A DNA stretch of 64,000 nt from Epiperipatus broadwayi (GCA_028023455.1 JAQFVV010006342.1:2319001-2383000); one strand, 5' to 3'; counted from the first letter of the stretch, positions 35,340 through 47,264 are shown. Notes: generated by a model not told the origin, from the sequence alone. Numbers and translations are program-made.

Positions 35340-35604
35340 ACAGGCAAAACTCTCCATACAGTAGTGCCACTCAGTGCCACCCAGAATAATCAATGAGTGT
35401 CAGAAGGCTTGTGCATAAAATCCCCATCTAGTGCCTATTCAGATTCAAGGCTCCTCACTGATGAAAGTCAAAAGCTGGAAACTAGTCTGGGATATTGGAT
35501 GAGTAGGCACTAAATGGGGATTTTATGCACAAGCCTTCTGACACCCATTGATTACTCTGGCTTGCACTGAGTGGTACTACTATATGGAGAGTTTTGCTTG
35601 TTTT
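35338..35604 (+). mobile_element. Family B fold-back with intact hammerhead (B6)
   Basis: The left arm 'acaggcaaaactctccatac' and the right arm ending 'tatggagagttttgcttgtt' are inverted copies of about 100 bp. The ribozyme sits between them without the unique middle seen in B3, so the whole element is one long hairpin whose tip is the hammerhead. Confidence 0.87.
35446..35498 (+). ncRNA. Type I hammerhead ribozyme B6, intact core
   Basis: CAAGGCTCCTCA, CTGATGA (35458-35464), stem II AAGT-CAAAA-GCTG, GAAA (35478-35481), palindromic loop CTAG, UC, TGGG, ATATTGG. Predicted cleavage lies between 35487 and 35488. Relative to B2, stem II has changed on both strands (GGC/GCC to AGU/GCU) while still pairing. 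This looks compensatory. Confidence 0.85.
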
Positions 35605-35652
35605 TAAAATAAACCCTATAGTATCATTATTTTTAGAACTAAAAAAAAAAAA

Positions 35653-36813
35653 GGTAATACATCATCTGATCATCCACACCACGCGATGGCGCTGTTTCTA
35701 TGCAAAGCACAGAAGTATGCTGTTTACAAGACCGCTCATAGATCTTACATCCTGTAAACTGTTCAAACACCAAGATGTTGAAATGCACCCTTACCCCAAC
35801 ATCTCTAGCATGTTGAACATTATTAGCGATGAGTATGCGACACTCTCTATAGACTTTACTCTTGACTATTGTACAGTGTATGATATGAAGGTTTCTGTAT
35901 TGTAATGATGAAAAGTATATTAGAACGGATTTTTTTTTTGGTTAAATGTATTGTAATTTATATGAATTAGTAAAAATTATAATGAAATTCTCAAACGCCC
36001 CTACTTTCATTGTCAGGGGTCACAATTCACTAAATGAGGAGTGTAAATCATGATTTGGCAAAGTTCACGATCAAATCGCGCACTTTCTGATATTTTTTCA
36101 AGATCAAAACAGTTAAATGTCAGACGACCATTCGGCATTGTAGTTTTTAGATTTACCTGCTACAGAAGCAGATGCAGTGGTCTTCCTTCAACCAAAAAAA
36201 AATATATTTTACCGACCGAGAAAAACTGTCTTTGTGGTGGTTTAATGAAATTAAGGCATTGTCAAACATCTGAAATGGAATGTCAATCACATCAATGTCA
36301 CTGAAGGTGTTCCATTCGCTCATGGAATGGGATTTGAGGGCTGGTGAATCGTTTTTTCGCAAGCGGTATGGCTAATTTATTATTGAAGCCGGGATCAGCT
36401 TACAGTGAAGCGTATTAGAGCTGAGTTCGAAATGTGTCAAAATGCTATAATGAATATGATGACAGGTCTTAGAGAGGTCTGTCGAGAAAGCCTTGTTTCT
36501 CAAAAAAAAAAAAAGTTTCTTCAAAAACAATGAAAAAGACTGGAAAAAAATTTTTTTTTAAAAAAAAAAGACCGAAAAAAAGAAATGTTTGTTTTAAAAA
36601 AAAAACACAGAAAATTTTAAAAAGGCAACAAAAAAACTATTGTTTTATTTTTAATAAATATACATAAAACTGGTTAAAAAAATAAATCAAGCAAATCTAA
36701 AAATTAAAAACATAAATCAACAAAATAAAAACAGCCCGGTAATGTTATATCTATTTGTTTTTCACTAGCAACAGCGCCATCGAGCAGTATGGATGATTAG
36801 ACAATGTATTACC
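35653..36813 (+). mobile_element. TIR DNA transposon, possibly Merlin-like
   Basis: Imperfect inverted termini of about 44 bp begin GGTAATACAT and enclose 'atggcgctgtt'; the right end closes with 'acaatgtattacc'. The length is 1161 bp. A frame at 36050-36304 contains a Cys-rich motif 'NCLCGGLMKLRHCQTS', which recalls the N-terminal zinc-binding part of IS1595/Merlin transposases. The DDE domain is not evident. A-rich repeats occupy 36500-36760. The DNA-transposon call is firm; the superfamily is tentative. Confidence 0.7.
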
Positions 36814-37600
36814 AAAATATTTATCATGTTCTTAATCCCAAAGAAGTACAGATGGTTAACACCCATCAAGGAAACATAAAATTAAAGAAATGAGGTTTAC
36901 TAATAAGACAAATTCAGTGATGAACAGAAGTTCATTTCTTAGATGTATAAATTCATATTTCCATTTGAATATAAAAATGGCTTTGGCAAAGTGCTGAGAA
37001 CCAAAAATGGTTAAACTTATATTTTTAATGTTTTCTTCAAGTATATTACATTAATATTGCCCATAATTTATTAGACACCAGTGTAGTTATTTAATATATT
37101 CATCAACATTGATCCACAAATTTAGAAATGATCCAATATGGGTATGACTTCACAAGTATTATTAATCTACTTTTCAGTTCAATTTTTTTTAGCATTATGC
37201 AGTACTTATCCTTTGATAATCATGTCTCCATTACCTTTATATAGTGATTGGTTTTTCTTCTGAAGCTTTTTTTATTTATAAGAAATTATCAGGTCACAGG
37301 ACTGCCCTATGTGATCTAACTTAGTGGTAGCATGATTAATTTGAGAGTTAAAGTTTTCTGAACAGAAGCTTAATCTACGCTTTAAGCACTCAAATATCAC
37401 ATGACTTAAAAGTGATCATCACCCATCAAAAATAACTTCAGTATAATTTTTAAGTCTTGCTAACTTCTGCTTTTAATATATAATAAATGCTTTTAATTTT
37501 ATATTCATTTATTTTTCTCTTTCTAAAATCTTTGTTTTGTTTTTATCATTGTGTTTATAAAATAATGCATAATTCATTTTATTTTCTTTATAATCTTTTG
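36814..37600. other. Intronic stretch
   Basis: No feature supported before the exon at 37619. Confidence 0.4.
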
Positions 37601-37618
37601 TCTATAAATGTTTTACAG

Positions 37619-37710
37619 AACAAGGTGAATTAGCTGGTTTAGATTTGGAACGGTATCGCATGACAAAAATAACATTGTCATCTATTGCGAGTAATCCTTA
37701 TGATCCAGTG
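37619..37710 (+). CDS. Exon of the adenylate-kinase-like gene
   Basis: Acceptor 'gttttacag', donor 'cagtg|gtgagt'. It enters in phase 1, completing the split codon from 26834, and leaves in phase 0. It encodes about 30 residues (QGELAGLDLERYRMTKITLS...SNPYDPV). Only 90 bp separate it from the next exon. No domain was recognised. Exact phase agreement with both neighbours is the main support. Confidence 0.8.
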
Positions 37711-37800
37711 GTGAGTGCCCGTGTTTTAATTTATAGTTAAATAGATTTGTCATTTTTCTAATATTTCCAGTATTTACAGGTTTTGCTCTTAATGTTTTAG

Positions 37801-37908
37801 GAAAAGCTTTTAGATGAACTCTGCATCCATATAAATAAGATTGCTGATTACGAAGCCTTTGCCGTGGAACTCCACGGCACTTCCATAACAAAACATTCAC
37901 TTAATCAG
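37801..37908 (+). CDS. Exon of the adenylate-kinase-like gene
   Basis: Acceptor 'aatgttttag', donor 'aatcag|gtaaat', 36 codons in phase 0. It encodes EKLLDELCIHINKIADYEAF and ends HGTSITKHSLNQ. The predicted structure is helical. It joins the terminal exon at 45454 across a 7.5-kb intron containing a SINE, an RTE end, a fold-back and a LINE. Confidence 0.8.
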
Positions 37909-38014
37909 GTAAATCAGTCTCTGCTTGACTATTATTATATTATTCTTCAAATATATATGTATATGATTGTTCTTTTTTTTTTTTTAAATAATAAAATAAT
38001 CTCATACTATATGT

Positions 38015-38112
38015 ATTGGTGGTCGAGAGGTCAGCGACAGCTGCTTTACAAGCAGTTGTCCCGGGTTAGCAGATTCGCTTCCCGACTGATGCTATGACAC
38101 ATGAGAAAAAAA
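38015..38112 (+). mobile_element. tRNA-derived SINE copy S2
   Basis: 'ggtggtcgagaggtcagc' (A-box), 'cccgggttagcagattcgct' with a damaged B-box, 'gatgctatgacacatgag' and an A-run. It is more diverged than the other three copies. Confidence 0.7.
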
Positions 38113-38689
38113 ATTCAATTGCTTGACTTGTTAAGTAATTTTCAGTGCTGAGCAGTATATTCACAGTTTATAGACTATAATAATTTTTGAATGGGTAATG
38201 TGCCATACGTCTTTGGTTTTTTTTTTATCTTGTGACTATCTCACTCTTTACAAAGTTTTGAATTGAAGGTATAGCTAATTATTTTCTCATAATTCTGGAG
38301 CTCAAGGTATACCCAAGTCTGTAAATTCTGTAAACTTCGTATGTACTCCTGAATATTAAAGCCCATTCAAGTGTTTACTTTTACTGGACTATAATTTGTA
38401 TTTATTTTTGATCATCTATGCAATTGTACATGTTGATCTAACCATATAGATATATTTATGTGAGTTTCACCAAAATAGTGAGTGACACGGAAATTTGTGG
38501 CATAACTTGTGTACGATTTTTTACCGTCTCTGATTTTATCTTTAAAATTTTATTTATGTTACAAGACATTATGAAACTAGCGTTGAATTGTTTTGTATAC
38601 AATTAAGTCTTCTGATTTCATGGTAATATTAGCTATGTAATAAAGTAACAGTTATTAATAATAGATGGACAATTGAAATCTTAAACTGG

Positions 38690-38868
38690 AGTCCAAGAGA
38701 TTGTAAAAGATCCAGAAAGAGACCACATGTGAGATGGATGCATGAAATAAGAAAGTGTGCAGGGGTGATGTGGAGAAGAGAAGCTAAAGATTGGAGCAGA
38801 TGGATTAAACTTGGAGAGACCTTCATCCTGCAGTGGATTGATAATGATGATGATTTACTGAATAAATC
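38690..38868 (+). mobile_element. 3' end of an RTE-type LINE (second copy)
   Basis: Translation gives 'WSPRDCKRSRKRPHVRWMHE', 'AGVMWRREAKDWSRWIKLGE' and a stop, then a 'gataatgatgatgat' tail. Same family as 22.11 kb. Confidence 0.8.
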
Positions 38869-39843
38869 AGAGAGTGTTTTTAAAGAGATGATCAGAGTAT
38901 AATTTAGTTGCATGAAATAAAAAACAAAAGTCATTTATCAATGTGTAGGCTTTATTAACATAGGTGTATGTGTTATTAAATTACTCCTCGTGGATTATTT
39001 AAAAATAAAAGATACATTTACTTCAAAACAAAACATGAAATTTACAATAAAAAGGATTACTCTTTATTTTTGGAATAATTTTATTCTTTTTTAACAATAT
39101 ATTAGAAAAATACATAATTAGGTTATTGAATTGAAGCATATCTAATATAGGAGCATTAAATAATAAAATGTTTTGTTATTCCAGAGTTCATAAGAAGTTG
39201 AAGCCCTGCAATTGGCAGAGATGGGCCACAAACTCTTTTATTCCAGAATCTCCCTCTCTTTCACTACACCATGTCTATATATCATTAAAGATATATGTGT
39301 AATAGAATGCACTTTTATTCCATTTAAACGTTGCAATTGTTTTTATGTAAAATGTGTCATTTTAAGGAAGTTTGTGAGTACTATTGGAATAGTAAAACAA
39401 TATATTAAGAGAAATTACTTTTGCAAGAAATGATTTTACTGCCACACTTTGCGATAAAAAGAAGTGTTTTCAGAGTAAAACCAGAATTGGTTCACATCAT
39501 GTGATGGCTGTTAGAGAAACCATTGCTTTTAATATTACTGTAAAAAAAATAAAGCATTTGTTGTGGATACTAAGCAGTTTAGGAATGCATATTTGGAAAA
39601 GTTTGTTGCCTTTCATAAGTTAAATTGGAAAACAAAGAAAATGAATTTTGTTAAAAAAAATAAAGCATAGCTTTATTAAGCTCCTTAAGCATTTTTCAAG
39701 TCTTGGAAGAATAAACTCAAAGATATATTATTATTATTTCGATGATTAAAATAAGTCTACTGTTAGGATATTAATTAGACAAAATTTAGATATAAAGAAA
39801 TAATATAATGCTGAAATTTATTTACCAAGGACATAATATATAT
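38869..39843. other. Intronic stretch
   Basis: AT-rich. The open frame at 39212-39433 has no recognisable content. Confidence 0.4.
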
Positions 39844-40394
39844 TTAATTAAATAGAAAGGATTTTCACCTTTTCACATATGCATTGTATTAATTTATAGA
39901 AGCTCAATGATGCTGTGTTGAGGACAAGAAAACTCTCAAATCCAAACACAAGACAGAGACTTTATGAAGCGAAGATTGGCCATTTTATCTTTAACCTAAA
40001 TTCTGATTTATATAGGTCAATCTGAAGCATCTTGGTTTGAGAGAGTGAAGATGTTACTCTATTCACTTCTGCATCCACTAATTTCATAGTTTCTATTAAT
40101 TCTTAAAATTGACTCATAGTAAATTGAAAGATTTCGCATATATTAATATATGAAAGAAACTAACGGATGTAAAAGTGAATAGAGTAACATCTTCACTCTC
40201 TCAAATCAAAATGCTTCAGATTTGCCTATATAAATCAGAATTTAGGTTAAAGATAAGATGGCCAACCTTCGCTTCATAAAGTCTCTGTCTTGTATTTGGA
40301 TTTGAGAGTTTTCCTGTACTCAACACAGCATCATTGAGGTTATATATTTGTACAGTAAATATGTGGAAAGGTGAAAATCCTTTCTATTTAATTA
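39844..40394. mobile_element. Large fold-back element (arms about 230 bp)
   Basis: It starts 'ttaattaaatagaaaggatt' and ends with the complement. The arms match through 'acacaagacagagactttat', 'gatggccaa'-type and 'gagtaacatcttcac' blocks, with a spacer of about 90 bp near 40090-40180. It has no coding capacity and no hammerhead core. It differs in sequence from the fold-back at 12.3 kb, though both have a short 'caaacacaaga' block. Confidence 0.85.
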
Positions 40395-40734
40395 ATATAA
40401 AGAAATTGTAACTGTCTGCCACATTGGAGAAATTTTCAAAATATTGAGAAATAAATTTAAAAAAATCTCTTTGGCCCTGAAAATTAACACCAAGAACAAT
40501 ATCAAAAAGATAGTGATTGTTTGACATCCAAACATATAAAACAAGTGGATGAATCTTGTGCACCCATTGTGAAAATAAATTTTTAATAAATTCAAATTTG
40601 TTGAAATAAATTTGCATTAACATAATGTAGCAGTTACTTCTCACCTTCCCTCTCTAATCCATAGGTTGCCCTAGGGATTTGCATTTTTGCTTACCCATAT
40701 TATGATTGATCATATATGAATTTCTGTCATGTTA

Positions 40735-42335
40735 TGGCTGATGTGATGTACTGTGGCTTCTCCTTTCAAGAATATCTCAGCAATTATGCCCAGATAAACC
40801 TGTTAGCCACTTTATTTTCCATTCCCACTCTAAGTTTTCCCATATTCTGCTCCACCCCATTTCCACAACATAATCTTTGTCAACTCTATGGCCTTTATAT
40901 CTAAATCCCCCTTATCTTTTCCCAAACCCAGCATAAAAACCAATCTCACTTTCTGTATAATCACTTTTTTCATATTTATTCTCCCATAACTTCTTTATTT
41001 GTACCCTTTCTGCTTTCAAGCATCTACATTCAATCAACAGATACCTAATATTTTCTATACCTTCCTTACACAATTTGCACAGTAAATCACCCATATTTTT
41101 CCATTTACATGTATATTCTCTTGTTGCTAAAAATACCATTCAAGCCTTAAACAATACACTACTTTCCTTACTATTATCATAAATTAACTCGCACCCAATG
41201 TTCCGTTTCCTTCTATATATATTTAAACTCTTCTTACCCTTCATCTCTCCAACTCCCTATTCTTTATTAATGCATCTATTCTTTTATCCCATTCCTTACC
41301 AGTATAACCCTCAACAATCCTCCTAACACAATCATTCCACATTTTATACAATTATACTGATATAAATTCTTTATCCAAATCTTTTGCATACCGCATTACC
41401 TTTCTCACCCATCTTGTTACCTGCCCTTTACTCATACCCTAATTAAACACTATTTTGGCTATTCTTTTACTATCCATAAACTGCAACCTACGAAACATTT
41501 TCATTTTACTTTTTGCATCTCTCATATAAAAACTTGACCATCCCATTTCTCCTTGAATTGCCTCCTTTGCTGTCCACATCTCTGCATCTAATGCATGTCT
41601 TCCTACTTCCCTTTGTACTTTCTCTAATAATCTAAAACCCTTTTACTAACACATAATGCATCATTACGATATGTTAGCTCTGCTAATGCAATTCCCTTCC
41701 ATACAATTCTAGCTACATCATATTTATTATATGAAAATACTGTTAGTTTCTTCACCAAACCCTTTCTTTTCTTTGCTTCATTTACCAATTTTTTCTCCCA
41801 TTCATCCAAGCAATTTTCCTGATTACATAAGATGATTCCCAAATACCTATATCTATCACCACACTTAACTTTATATCTCCCAATAAAAATTCTACATCTT
41901 CTCTTTCCCCAGTATTAACCATCATTATATTTGATTTTTCTTCACTAAATTTAATCCCCATCTCTTTATCCACCCTTGCAATGTCCTCAACATAATTTCC
42001 ATATCTTCTCTTCTTTCTGCACACAAAAAGATATCCACAAAAAAAGACCCGACAAAGTATATACTCCCTTGCCACCTATTAACGGTATCTATACCCCTCT
42101 TCCTAGTCTTTCTATTGCTTTCTCCATTTCACTCAAAAACAACAAAAACCAAATAAGTGACATAGGGCATCCTTGCCTTAATCCCACCCCATTTTTAACT
42201 TTAACTGATTTTATATCCCCTAATTGGCAAGTATAATAATTATTTTCATATATAATGCTTGTAATTGCAGACTGACCCCTAGTGACGACAACTGAAATTA
42301 GTGAGCGCACGACATCGCTCTTATGTTTGAGAACA
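40735..42335 (-). mobile_element. 5'-truncated APE-type LINE (RT and C-terminus)
   Basis: Minus-strand frames give, in order, 'NGVGLRQGCPMSLIWFLLF' (RT domain 4, about 42220-42160), then 'DKEMGIKFSEEKSNIMMV' (about 41960), 'WKGIALAELTYRNDALC' (about 41690) and 'LATREYTCKWKNMGDLLCKL' (about 41130). They end in the same 3' sequence as the copies at 2.8 and 15.6 kb (gatgtgatgtactgtggctt on the plus strand). It breaks off at about 42330 without the endonuclease, a typical 5' truncation. Confidence 0.8.
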
Positions 42336-45300
42336 CTGGTAGTTAATAAAAGTTATTAGTTATACAAACTGTGTGTATTTATTAATTTAGATATCATGAC
42401 CAAGAACATAACAGTTTCTGTTTATATATATTTCTGTTCTTATTTTTTTAAGAATACAACCCTGAATTCAAGAGCTTTTAATTGATTCTATGTAAGAATG
42501 GCATTAATATAATCTATCAGAAATGTTATGTGCCTGGATTTGAACTAATATTTCATCTAACTCTTTTTGTACATATTATTCAAAATATTATCTTTGTAGA
42601 CGTAGGTTATCACCGATGGTTATGATTTGATTTAAAGATGGCTGCTAAGGTAAACTGTATTGAAATTTCAAAATTTATATTTCAAGTTTTAATTAATTTT
42701 CTATTAGAAGCAGTTTAAAATTTAATAACAAAGAGATTATAGCAAGTTTTTTTTTTTAATCATATGGAATTCAAGTGCTGGAAGTATCAGGAATAGAATT
42801 TATCCAAGGATTTAGCAGTCTGGAATCTGATATTCTACTATTGCATAAACTATGCAGGGTATTTTAACTGTAATTGGAATAATAAATCATTGAATGATTT
42901 ATTTTGAAAGTTCATGCAAAAGGACCTTAAGCTCCAGTGGGTGAACCATTACCACAGCATTAACCCATTTCAGAGCACTACAGCAGTTATCTAGTTTATT
43001 ACCCAATTCTAGATCCATCTATTCAAGCATGACCAATGAAAACTAGAAGACAGTACTAACAAAATCCTTTGACTAGGTTTTAGTTATTGACTTTTACAGG
43101 TGAAGAGAATGTATTGCACATATCCATTCATCAACTACTGTCATGAACTAAAAATAACATTTTATATTTTGAACTTGAGCCTACTAATTAGTCCAGAGAA
43201 TTATCTGATACTTTGTTTGATCTATGCAATTCTTTTGATAAAAGATTAAAAGTATGCATTGTTTGTATATAACTGATGTTGCTAAAATAATTTGCTGACC
43301 TGATATAAGACTGACACAACTCTATAAATAAATTGGAATAATATTAGTATTCTTCTTATCTTTTATGCATTTAATAACTCCTTTCATTTCCACTTTATTC
43401 AAGGCAATGTATTGATTCTAGAAGTAGTTTTCATTTTTTACAGTTTCAATTCCCCACCAGTCTTTGTCAGAATTACAAAAATATCTAAGTACACAAAAAT
43501 GATAAAATTATTTCTAAAATACACATAATTCAAATTTTAATTGCAATTATATAACTAATAAAATAATTTTATATTAAATTAAAAATAGCTTTAATTAAAT
43601 AATTAAAAAAAAATGAATATCATATTGGCGTTAAATGTAAATTATATATAAAAGATTATAAGACAAAATAATATATTATGGTTATTAAATAAAACAAACA
43701 AACAAAAAAAAAAAACAATATAAATTTAAGATATAATAATAAAGATATATGTTAATATTTTGAACAATTGTAATTAAAATATGAATTATTTATGTTTTTA
43801 GATATGTGTGTAATCAGACACTTTTGTAACCCTGATAAAGATTTCTGGGCAGTTGAAACTAATAAAATAAAATAAAATTAATTATAGAAACTAGGTTGCA
43901 GTGAATATATTGATTAGATTATACAGAGCAAATTGGGTGGGTTCAAAACTTTAGAATGTTAAACTTCTAAGATCATTAGTATAAAAGAAATGAAAATAGC
44001 TGTTACATGGATATGCACAGTCAACTATTCACCATTCATATCGGAAACTAGTATAGGGAATTATTCAATGGCTACTGATTACTCATGCTTGAAATAGATG
44101 ATTCAAGAATAGAAAAGTGGTTATTAATGCATATCTATTTAAATAATTTCAAATTTGCTAAATTCACAATAAAATTGTAAAATAATTATACTATTCTGTT
44201 ATAAACAGATTACTTTAATATGTCTAATATTTATATTCTACTATAGGCATATAATGACTTTATTTTTAATTGAGATTGTTTATTATTTGAATGAGGGTAA
44301 TATATTTCCAAAAGCATTTACCTTCACCCTGTTCTAATGTCATTTACTTTAAGCTTGATTAATCAATGGATACCAGACAGTCTATATGAATAAAATCCTC
44401 GTATTCAAGCTAATAGTCTGAAATTCAAAGAACTCCTAAGCTTTTGAAGTCGCACTAATTTGTTTGCACTATATATATTAGAGGTTTCAGTTTTATACCA
44501 ATTGTAGATTCTTCTGACTCTTTTTGTCCAAGAATGTTAAGACCAATAAAAATATCACAGTACTTTTTTATTTGCTTCTGACATCAGTCATCTTCACCAA
44601 AGCTTCTATTGTAACCTTGATAATAATAGGTGATATAATGCTGTAAAATTTCCATCTCCATGAAGATTTTGGTTTGAAACTGGAACAAATGCATTTATGA
44701 AATAAGTAACCACTTTTTACACTATTCACACTAATATCCTGGTTTTAAATCCAGTATGTCACTTACATAGTTATATAAATTTGACACTGGGGCAGTTTCT
44801 TTATATTTTAAAATCTGTTTTATGCCATTGATTATTCAAGCTTCCAACTGATGGTGATAGAATAAATGAACAGTTAATAGAAACATATGAATAAGAATAT
44901 GAGAAAATCATGTGATACTGTTCTTGGTATTACTCTTCCTACCCAAAGGTAAATACCAGTTTTCAATTATCATAAAATTAAGGTCTCTAAAATATATAGA
45001 TATGAGGTAGCCTGAATTTAAAACTTTCGGGTTTTCTTTTTAAAAAGATTTCATAATATTAGCTTGAATGACTAGATACTTTAGTTCCAAATTTTAATCC
45101 TAGATTTTACTAATGAAAGCAAGAACCAGAAACTGGTCTAGAGATGGTAATTTTATATTACTGTTCATCAGTTATCCATTGTTTAGTCAAGCTTCCAGTA
45201 GATGGCTCTAGAGTAAAATGAACATAAATGCTTTTAAAAATATATGAATAGTAGATGAGAAAGACACATCATATTAATATCAAACAAAATTGTTCGCTAA

Positions 45301-45430
45301 TAAATTTTATTTCATTTGGTGGGATAATGAATTTAGTTTAGAACTTTATAAATTCACATAAATAGTTTATTATATTGTAAGAAACTATGACCCAAACTTT
45401 TTGAGAAATTAATTTTTGGTAATAGTAATA
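42336..45430. other. 3.1 kb intronic stretch with decayed family B relics
   Basis: Mostly unrecognised. Around 44370-44460 and 45105-45215 there are blocks such as 'caagaaccagaaactggtct' that resemble the family B ribozyme 3' half, too degraded to call. A short (AATAA)n run lies at 43859-43880. Confidence 0.4.
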
Positions 45431-45453
45431 TTTGTTTACTTTTTTATTTGCAG

Positions 45454-45690
45454 TTTAAAAAGCGGTTGATATTTTTAGAAGTAGAACAAGGTTATCTAGA
45501 GAAATATATCTACGTGCCAAAAAGTCAGCGGAACCGTAAAAATAGTGCGTACTCCAAACAATACAAAGCAGTTTGTTCTACAGACAATGAAATTTATCTT
45601 TTTCCATTGGATACTGATACAGAGCTCTGCAAAAGAATTTCATTATGTTTTACAGAAGCTAAAGAAAATCAAGGGCAACCCAATAGATGA
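45454..45690 (+). CDS. Terminal exon of the adenylate-kinase-like gene
   Basis: Acceptor 'tttttatttgcag', read in phase 0 after 37908, ending at TGA (45688-45690). It encodes 78 residues: FKKRLIFLEVEQGYLEKYIY, a basic 'PKSQRNRKNS' stretch and a tail ending AKENQGQPNR. The five visible exons total 750 nt, 249 residues plus stop. This C-terminal region is not recognised. It carries two Cys near the end but no membrane segment. The product could be a ciliary AK-like protein or an unrelated protein; the sequence alone does not settle it. Confidence 0.8.
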   Translation, partial: FKKRLIFLEVEQGYLEKYIYVPKSQRNRKNSAYSKQYKAVCSTDNEIYLFPLDTDTELCKRISLCFTEAKENQGQPNR

Positions 45691-45985
45691 AAGCAAATTA
45701 TTTTCTTTGATTATTTTATATCATACAATGTTTGTATCTCATTCTTCTTCTGGTTGTTTTATTCTGAAGTACTTTTTTAAAATTGTTTCTTTCAAAAGTA
45801 GCTTACAAAATATGAGATTAGAAACAGCAGTACAGTATTCTGAATCATTTCTTGTCATAATGAAACCTATGTGATATCACTTCCAGTTTGTTATTTGAAA
45901 AAATGGATCATTATTTCCTTTGATGCATAAATACCATTTTTAAATCTCCAAAAAACTTAATAAACTGGATTTTCTTTTTTTAAAA
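45691..45985 (+). other. Probable 3' untranslated region with AATAAA
   Basis: AATAAA at 45959-45964 lies 269 bases after the stop. The overlapping open frame at 45545-45874 is a shadow. Confidence 0.5.
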
Positions 45986-47250
45986 AAAGCATTGCTTTGG
46001 TCTATTTAGCAGTAAATTTATTCTGTTAATCTTTTGTAGTGATACATCTTTATAAATACTGAACATTTGTAAAATGGTACAGATATCTAACTAGCATTTA
46101 TTAGTAATGTATTATCACTGACTTATCAATTGTTTCATTTTAAGCTTTCTTTTTAATTCTGTTCTTTTTCCATGTTTGCACATATTATTTCTTATCATTT
46201 TAAGTTTATAATTATCTGAATAAAGTCAACTGTAATAAATTTGACTGATTCTCCAGTCAAATTTATTGATCAGAAACTTTCACTTTTATCAAATCCAAAA
46301 GGAACACAACAAAACTAATTTCTAAATGATAAATCCATCATTAGAAGCCAGGTATATTATTGTTTGATCAAAGCCTACAACTTGTATAAATCAAAATCTA
46401 TGTAATATAATAATACAGTTGCATTCAAAGATACACATTATCTTTCAAAAATTATATATTTGTTCTGAAAATCATATTTTATAGACCCTTAAAACTCGTG
46501 AAACATTTGTTTACGAATTTTAAGACAATGGAATTTTATTTAATAATGTGTGATATATTTAGTTTCCATTTAATATTATTTTTATCCAAAATTTTCAAAA
46601 GTTTTTTTTTTCACTGTGAGATGGCAGCACATACCAGCAAAACATCACATGATATTACACTGGGTTTAAAAATATTTTTAGAAATATTAATTAACATCAT
46701 AGTAAAAAAAGAAAAAAAGATGGGCGTGATATATTTAAAAGACAATAATCAAAAGATGAAAGCAATTTTTCACTGGTTACCATTAATAAGTGTCCTTGAA
46801 AGTTTATTTTGCAATCAGAGATAGATTTAAAAAAATGAATAGATTCACAGACAGATTGTGAAAGATATAATATATCGGACAAGTTTTCATCTTACTGCAT
46901 GCATCTATGCAAATAAATCACGTTTTTTCATGATTTTTAATTGTCATTAATATTTATTTAACTGTTCAAGTTATTAAGGTTGAAGGATCTGTTTGCTTTT
47001 ATCACATTCTCCAATAAAATGACATTAACTAAAAATAAGTAATCTAGGAAAGAACACTCAGAAAAATAGACGTCTTTACATGCAACCCACAACTTAGCTA
47101 AACGTCACAATTACACATTTAATTATATCCATAAAATATAATTATGAGGGTTGTCTTCTAATTATGCTTTTAATTATAAAAATAAGAGTACTTTCTGTAT
47201 TTTCCTCCCCCACTACTCATAGGCACATGAACTAAATAATTTCAACTACC
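45986..47250. other. Intergenic stretch
   Basis: AT-rich. A perfect short hairpin (about 46232-46270, arms 'aataaatttgactg' and complement) is the only structure noted. Confidence 0.4.
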
Positions 47251-47264
47251 GATAATTAATAATA

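Noticed and set aside
45150-45200. 'gttcatcagttatccattg', giving CTGATGA on the minus strand
   Set aside because: No stem II, GAAA or stem I partner follows at the right distance.
46232-46270. Perfect hairpin that looks like a terminator
   Set aside because: Intrinsic terminators do not apply to a eukaryotic Pol II context, and no gene end or histone-type context supports it.
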